DNA of 64,000 bases, taken from positions 62,001 through 126,000 of the forward strand of contig JACPXC010000001.1 of the NCBI GenBank assembly GCA_016196755.1, in the 5' to 3' direction. A model generated the notes under the pieces. It saw only the letters and a list, made by a program, of their open reading frames with translations, ran no database searches and was not told where the DNA came from. Every line of letters starts with the position of its first letter. Position 1 is the first letter of the stretch. A program made the translations under genes and the position numbers. This document shows, one piece after another, positions 59,872 to 64,000 of this stretch. This DNA is from Elusimicrobiota bacterium. Lineage in GTDB: Bacteria; Elusimicrobiota; Elusimicrobia; UBA1565.

Positions 59872-61444
59872 TGTTGCCCGTGTAAGTCGGCGGCTTGGCG
59901 ACGGTGCGTGGGCCCTGCGCCGTGGGGGTCGCCGGCTTGTCCGGTTCGGGTTCCTCGCCCTCGCCCTGCTGCCCCTGCATGGCCTGCATCGCGGGGCCCA
60001 TGGCACTCTGCAGGGCCTGCCCGGCGGCACCCGCCGCGTCGGCCCCGGCGCCCTGCACGCCCTGCGCGCCTTCCTGCGCGGCCTTCTCGGCCTTGGCGAT
60101 GACCATGCCGGCCTGGGCGGCGAGGATGCCGCCGCCCATGATGAAGGGCATGCCCTGGGTGAGCTGGTCGTATTGGCCGGACACCACGCCGCCGATCGCC
60201 GCGGCCGCGCCGCCCGCGGCCATGGCGGCCATCGCCACGCCCTGCGCGGTCGCCTTCTGGGCCGGGTCGCTGGCCAGCTTGCCCGCCAGCATGAGCAGGA
60301 CGGTGCCGGCCATGAGCGCCGCCGTGGCGGCCATGACCAGGCCTTGATAGGGGGTCTTGTTCTCGCCCTTCTTGTCGGCGTCGGGGGCCGGCGGGGGCGT
60401 GACCGAGCGCGAGTCCAGGATCGAGTTCGCCGTCGAACCGATCCCGGCGCCGCCGGTCGAGGTGCCCGCCGCGCGCTGGGGGGGAAGGGCGGCCGCGGCG
60501 TTTCCGCCGTCGAAGGGAAGCGAGGCGGTGTGGGCGGAGGTGGCTCCCAGGCCCATGCGCTGGCCGCTGCGGGACATGCGGTTGGTGAACCGGGCCTGGT
60601 CCATGGCGTTTGCGCCGCTCGAGTTCATCGCTATCTTCCTGGTCATCGTCCGGCTCTGCGACTTTCGGGCCATGGCGTCGAAGGAGCCGGTGCGGGGAGG
60701 ACGGTAGACCTCCTGGAAGCCGGAACCGACGCCGCCGGTGATGCTGTCGACGGCCTTGAGGGTGACCTTGCCGCCGGGGTCGCCGCGCTCGGAGATCGCG
60801 CGCTTGGTGAACTCCGGACGGGGGACGGCCTGCTTCGGGGCGGTCTCCGCCGCGGCCGCGGGCGCGTCCTTGGTGGCGGGGGCGTCGGCCTGCTTGATCG
60901 CGCTCGCCCAGTCGGTCTTGGCGGCGGCGGGCGCGGCGGCCTCTTTCTCGGGCGCCGGGCCGTTGGCCTGCGACAGGAAGTCGAGCGAGGCGCCGGTGGC
61001 CGCGTCGGGTTCGGGCTCGCGCCGGACCGGGGCCGGCTTGAGCGTCAGGCCGGGGGTCTCGTCCTGCGAGGCGTTGACGAACACGCGTCCGCCAAGACGC
61101 ATGGAACTGTCCCCGCCGGAGTTGCCGATGTAGACCGAGATGCCGGCCGCCACCGAAGAGGCGCCGACCACCATTGCCACGAGCGAGGCCTTGGCGGCGG
61201 CGGCGGGTCCGAGGCCGGTGGCCTGCCCGACGGCGCTGACCATGCTTTCCCAGACGCTCAGATGGGCGCCGCTGGTCGGGGCGGCCCGGCCGATCGTCGA
61301 GAGGGCGGCGGCGCCGCTGTCGAAGGCGGCGGATTGCGGCAGGGAGGCGGCGGCGCCGCCCGGAAGGGTCGCCGCGCCGCCTTCGTCCTCTTTGTTCCGG
61401 CGCTTGTCCTTCTTGAGTCCCAAGGGGTCGTTCTTGTCGGCCAT
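59852..61444 (-). CDS. Array family membrane protein (member F, detached copy)
   Basis: A 530-residue protein, clearly related in layout to members B-E at 8.5-14.4 kb but 45 kb away. It has a basic N-terminus (GLKKDKRRNKEDEGGA), a membrane helix (ASLVAMVVGASSVAAGISVYI), LDFLSQANGP (the post-helix motif, degenerate), and an Ala/Pro linker with basic patches (KSQSRTMTRKIAMNSSG). ENKTPYQ opens the C-terminal membrane bundle (GLVMAATAALMAGTVLLMLAG, AMAAMAAGGAAAAIGGVVSG), and an acidic tail follows. The minus-strand -10 at 61457-61452 ends 8 bases before the ATG. Function is unknown. Confidence 0.8.
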   Translation of the reverse strand: MADKNDPLGLKKDKRRNKEDEGGAATLPGGAAASLPQSAAFDSGAAALSTIGRAAPTSGAHLSVWESMVSAVGQATGLGPAAAAKASLVAMVVGASSVAAGISVYIGNSGGDSSMRLGGRVFVNASQDETPGLTLKPAPVRREPEPDAATGASLDFLSQANGPAPEKEAAAPAAAKTDWASAIKQADAPATKDAPAAAAETAPKQAVPRPEFTKRAISERGDPGGKVTLKAVDSITGGVGSGFQEVYRPPRTGSFDAMARKSQSRTMTRKIAMNSSGANAMDQARFTNRMSRSGQRMGLGATSAHTASLPFDGGNAAAALPPQRAAGTSTGGAGIGSTANSILDSRSVTPPPAPDADKKGENKTPYQGLVMAATAALMAGTVLLMLAGKLASDPAQKATAQGVAMAAMAAGGAAAAIGGVVSGQYDQLTQGMPFIMGGGILAAQAGMVIAKAEKAAQEGAQGVQGAGADAAGAAGQALQSAMGPAMQAMQGQQGEGEEPEPDKPATPTAQGPRTVAKPPTYTGNINVEGL

Positions 61445-61451
61445 ACTAAGG

Positions 61452-61457
61452 AGAGTA
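61452..61457 (-). promoter_or_regulatory. -10 element of family member F
   Basis: TACTCT on the minus strand, followed 8 bases later by the ATG at 61444, so it is essentially leaderless. The -35 position has TGGCGG. Upstream lies the GGGCCTAAGGGCCTACGGGCCC palindromic cluster (about 61483-61502) shared with the divergent kinase promoter. Confidence 0.45.
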
Positions 61458-61509
61458 AGTCCATCGGCCCATTTCCGCCAGGGCCTAAGGGCCTACGGGC
61501 CCGTCTTCC

Positions 61510-61538
61510 TTGACAAGCTCGGGGATTGGCTTTATGCT
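61510..61538 (+). promoter_or_regulatory. Sigma70-type promoter of the sensor kinase operon
   Basis: TTGACA (61510-61515), a 17-bp spacer and TATGCT (61533-61538). The in-frame ATG at 61547 is 9 bases after the -10; the ATG at 61543 is in another frame. Confidence 0.8.
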
Positions 61539-61546
61539 TGCAATGC

Positions 61547-63724
61547 ATGCAGAAACCGCCGTGGCGCTCGCTTTCCTCGGGCCTGTTCAGGCGGTTCCTG
61601 CTCGCTCTGCTGTTCCTGGCCCTGGCGCCGGCCGCGTTCATGGGCTTTCAGCTCATCCGCCTGAGCCGGGACGGCATCCAGGACGCCGTCCTCGAGCTCC
61701 ATTTCAAGCTGGCCGAGAAGACCGCGGTCAACGTCTCAAGGTACCTGGCCAACGTCGAGGACAAACTGCGCTTCACGGTCTCCGCCCTGCGGCGCCCCGG
61801 CCTCGACTGGAACACCCGCCAGGAGTTCCTGCGCAGCCTCGTCGAGAGCCACGAGGACCTCGAGGAGGTGTCTATCCTGGCCAAGGGCAAGGAGCTGATG
61901 AAGGTCTACAACCCTCTCCTGGCCGACAAGGAGACCTCCGCCGACTATCTGCGCGACCCCGGCTACCTCGAGTACGCCAAGACGCGCACGCGCAAGCTCT
62001 GGGTCAGCGCGCGGGCTTCCGGGCCGCCGCGGCTCGAGCTCTACATGCCGCTATCGGACGCCACCGACATCCGGCTGTCCTTGGTGCTCAAGTCATTGTG
62101 GGACACGATCTCCAAGGAGCGCGTCGGCGGGACCGGCTACGCGATGCTGGTGGGGGCCGGCGGGGTGCCGTTGATCTACCCGGACGCGCGTCTGGCGCGC
62201 TCGGACCTCGAGGGCCTCCTGCGCTGGCGCATCGTCTCGGCCGGCCTTACCGCCAACGCGGTGGGCTCGAGCGAGTACGAGGACCCTCGCGGGGTCATGC
62301 AGGTCGGAGCGTACGCCCCGGTGCCCGAGATCCAGGCCGCCGTCATCATCCAGCAGCCCAGGGACGAGGCCTACATCGCGGCCAAGCGCATGAAGCGCAC
62401 GGCGGCCTTCGTCATCGCCGCGGTGGTGATCGCCGCGCTGGGCTTCTCGCTCTCGCTGGCCCGCGCGCTGACCCGCCCGCTCTTGAGCTTGACCCAGGCC
62501 GCCGACACCGTGGCGCGCGGGGGCTTCCCCGAGGAGCTCAAGCTCGGCACGGGCGACGAGCTCCAGGAGTTCGCCGAGACCTTCAACCGCATGGTGGCTC
62601 GCCTGCGCGGCTACGCCGAGCTGCAGGTCGACCGGGTGCTCCTCGAGCAGAAGAAGACCGAGGCCATCCTGTTCTCGATCGGCGACGGGATCCTCATGAC
62701 CGACAACGACGGCATCGTCCAGTTGGCCAACCGCAAGGCCAAGGAGGCGCTGGAGAGCGAGACCGTGGAGGGCCGGCCCCTCGACGACGTGCTGCCCAAG
62801 GACACCGAGCTGCGCCGGATGGTCCTCGAGGTCGTGGCGCATCCCGACGAGAAGGCCGTGCTCGAGGTCGACCTCTCCAACGACGACCGCCGGCTGTTCT
62901 TGCGCATCAGCGCCCAGCGCCTGCTCTCTCCCTCCAAGGGGACGGTTCTCGGGACCGTCACCGCGCTCCACGACGTCACCTTCGAGAAGGAGCTCGACAA
63001 GATGAAGGAGGAGTTCCTCCACTCGATCACCCACGACCTGCGCAATCCGCTGGGCTCGATCATCGGCTTTCTCGAGTTTTTGCGCAAGGGCGTGGTCGGG
63101 GTCCTCAACCCCCAGCAGAAAGGGATGGTCGAGTCGATGATAAAGTCGGCCAACCGCCTGATGACCTTGGTCAACAACATCCTCGACGTGGCCAAGATGG
63201 AGACCCACGAGCTCGAGCTCAACTTGAAGGAGGCCTCGCTGGCCGGCCTGGCCAGCCACTCCCTCGACATCCTGGGCTCGCTGGCGCAACGCCGCGGCAT
63301 CAGCCTCGAGCTCGACGCCAGCGAGGAGTTCACCGCGGTCTGCGACCCCGACCAGATCGAGCGCGTGATCACGAACCTCCTCGGCAACGCGATCAAGTTC
63401 GCCCCGGACGACGGGCGCATCGTCGTCCACGTCGACGACATCGGCGCAGCACTCCGGCTCTGCGTGTCGGACAACGGCCCGGGCATCCCGGAGTCCCACC
63501 TCGAGAAGATCTTCGCCAAGTTCGAGCAGGTGCCCGGCCAGCGGCGGGGCGGCACGGGGCTGGGCCTGACCATCTGCAAGCGCTTCGTCGAGGCCCACAA
63601 GGGGCGCATCTGGGTGGAGTCGGAGCTCGGCAAGGGCGCGCGCTTTTACTTCACGATCCCCAAGGACATCCCGCTTCCGGCCGAGGCCGCCGGGGCCGGG
63701 GCGGGCGGGGAGAAGAATGCTTAG
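61547..63724 (+). CDS. Membrane sensor histidine kinase
   Basis: A 725-residue protein starting at the ATG at 61547; the track TTG at 61526 lies within the promoter. A first membrane helix ([21 protein letters not shown]) is followed by a periplasmic Cache-like domain (about 40-275), a second helix ([19 protein letters not shown]), and a HAMP region. A PAS domain ([23 protein letters not shown]) leads to HisKA with phospho-acceptor His496 in [10 protein letters not shown], and HATPase_c with NLLGNA, DNGPGI and GTGLGL. All kinase boxes are intact. No response regulator lies in the window; one may follow beyond the edge. A LysM gene overlaps its stop, tying it to cell-wall sensing. Confidence 0.93.
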   Translation: MQKPPWRSLSSGLFRRFLLALLFLALAPAAFMGFQLIRLSRDGIQDAVLELHFKLAEKTAVNVSRYLANVEDKLRFTVSALRRPGLDWNTRQEFLRSLVESHEDLEEVSILAKGKELMKVYNPLLADKETSADYLRDPGYLEYAKTRTRKLWVSARASGPPRLELYMPLSDATDIRLSLVLKSLWDTISKERVGGTGYAMLVGAGGVPLIYPDARLARSDLEGLLRWRIVSAGLTANAVGSSEYEDPRGVMQVGAYAPVPEIQAAVIIQQPRDEAYIAAKRMKRTAAFVIAAVVIAALGFSLSLARALTRPLLSLTQAADTVARGGFPEELKLGTGDELQEFAETFNRMVARLRGYAELQVDRVLLEQKKTEAILFSIGDGILMTDNDGIVQLANRKAKEALESETVEGRPLDDVLPKDTELRRMVLEVVAHPDEKAVLEVDLSNDDRRLFLRISAQRLLSPSKGTVLGTVTALHDVTFEKELDKMKEEFLHSITHDLRNPLGSIIGFLEFLRKGVVGVLNPQQKGMVESMIKSANRLMTLVNNILDVAKMETHELELNLKEASLAGLASHSLDILGSLAQRRGISLELDASEEFTAVCDPDQIERVITNLLGNAIKFAPDDGRIVVHVDDIGAALRLCVSDNGPGIPESHLEKIFAKFEQVPGQRRGGTGLGLTICKRFVEAHKGRIWVESELGKGARFYFTIPKDIPLPAEAAGAGAGGEKNA

Positions 63725-64000
63725 CGCCGCCTTGGCCGCGCTGATGGCGCTGGCGTCCGTCCCCGCGCGCGGCGCGCCGGATACCACCCAGGCCATCAAG
63801 GTGATGCCCGGCGACACGCTCTGGAGCATCGCGCAGAAATACCTCAAGGACCCCAAGCGCTGGAACGTCGTCCTGCGCCACAACAAGCTGCCCACCTCCG
63901 ACCCGACGGTGGCCCTGCCGGGGATGACGCTCAAGGTCCCGACCGAGGAGCTCAAGGAGCGCTTCCAGGCCGCCATCCTGGTCCACATGGAGCGCAGGGT
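63717..64000 (+). CDS. LysM-domain exported protein (3'-truncated by window edge)
   Basis: An open frame of 94 codons not present in the ORF track because it runs off the window. The ATG at 63717 overlaps the kinase stop by 8 bases, with GGGGAGAAG as the ribosome-binding site. A short signal peptide ([20 protein letters not shown]) precedes a LysM domain: [23 protein letters not shown], then VVLRHNKL and LPGMTLKVP. LysM binds peptidoglycan or chitin-like glycans, so the product is probably periplasmic and may interact with the sensor kinase. The C-terminal part is unseen. Confidence 0.85.
   Translation, partial: MLSAALAALMALASVPARGAPDTTQAIKVMPGDTLWSIAQKYLKDPKRWNVVLRHNKLPTSDPTVALPGMTLKVPTEELKERFQAAILVHMERR

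Noticed and set aside
61510-63744. 744-aa plus-strand frame overlapping the sensor kinase
   Set aside because: The kinase frame carries every catalytic box; this one is an Arg/Pro/Gly-rich shadow starting within the -35.
1-64000. CRISPR arrays, rRNA or tRNA genes, phage modules
   Set aside because: I saw no regularly spaced repeats, no cloverleaf-like conserved tRNA sequences, and no phage structural or integrase genes. The only mobile-type genes are the RAYT and the HNH protein.

Overview
The window is about 64 kb of dense, high-GC bacterial chromosome with no rRNA, tRNA, CRISPR array or complete insertion sequence that I can see. The organism is probably a high-GC member of Elusimicrobiota, with Omnitrophota as the alternative. 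This is inference from overall style: very large secreted proteins, signal peptides followed by Ala/Pro/Gly-rich leaders, Tad-type pseudopilins, and long arrays of unrecognised low-complexity membrane proteins. No marker gene here proves it. Most promoters look sigma70-like, with 17-bp spacers. At many of them the start codon falls only 6 to 12 bases after the -10 hexamer, so leaderless or nearly leaderless mRNAs appear common.

Layout. 1-1.2 kb: the end of an SMC chromosome-condensation ATPase and a metallophosphoesterase. 1.2-1.8 kb: an AbrB/RelE-type toxin-antitoxin pair. 1.9-5.4 kb: TadG-like and TadE-like pseudopilins, then an FtsH-like membrane protease. 5.4-7.3 kb (minus): a polytopic membrane protein. 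7.4-14.7 kb: a six-gene operon, four of whose products belong to an apparently undescribed membrane-protein family (Lys/Glu-rich N-terminal motif, transmembrane helix, Ala/Gly-rich linker, an N-x-T-x-Y-Q-like motif, C-terminal helix bundle). 14.7-17.8 kb (minus): an FHA-GAF-adenylate cyclase translationally coupled to a receptor-type Ser/Thr kinase. 17.9-24.9 kb: two more low-complexity envelope proteins and a large secreted protein.

25-26.3 kb: a secreted squalene-cyclase-like alpha/alpha-barrel protein. 26.4-34 kb: a 2,538-residue protein with a signal peptide, one transmembrane helix and a SecA-derived motor carrying a long coiled-coil insertion. 34.1-40.2 kb: a GHMP (heptose-phosphate-type) kinase divergent from an operon of radical SAM protein, NAD-dependent epimerase, radical SAM protein and polytopic membrane protein, probably an envelope glycan or lipid pathway. 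40.2-44.2 kb: a REP-associated tyrosine transposase, a secreted protein with a conserved leader, and an HNH endonuclease. 44.3-58.1 kb: one 4,589-codon gene for a giant envelope protein with TolC/OEP-like repeats; its promoter and N-terminal leader are duplicated in the gene at 41.3 kb. 58.1-64 kb: a HEAT-repeat protein, another member of the unnamed membrane family (minus), a sensor histidine kinase, and a LysM protein cut by the window edge.

The common theme is envelope biology: pseudopilins, a quality-control protease, an array of related membrane proteins flanking a phosphothreonine/cAMP signalling pair, and two giant envelope-targeted machines derived from secretion components (SecA and TolC). 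Assigning them to one system is inference.
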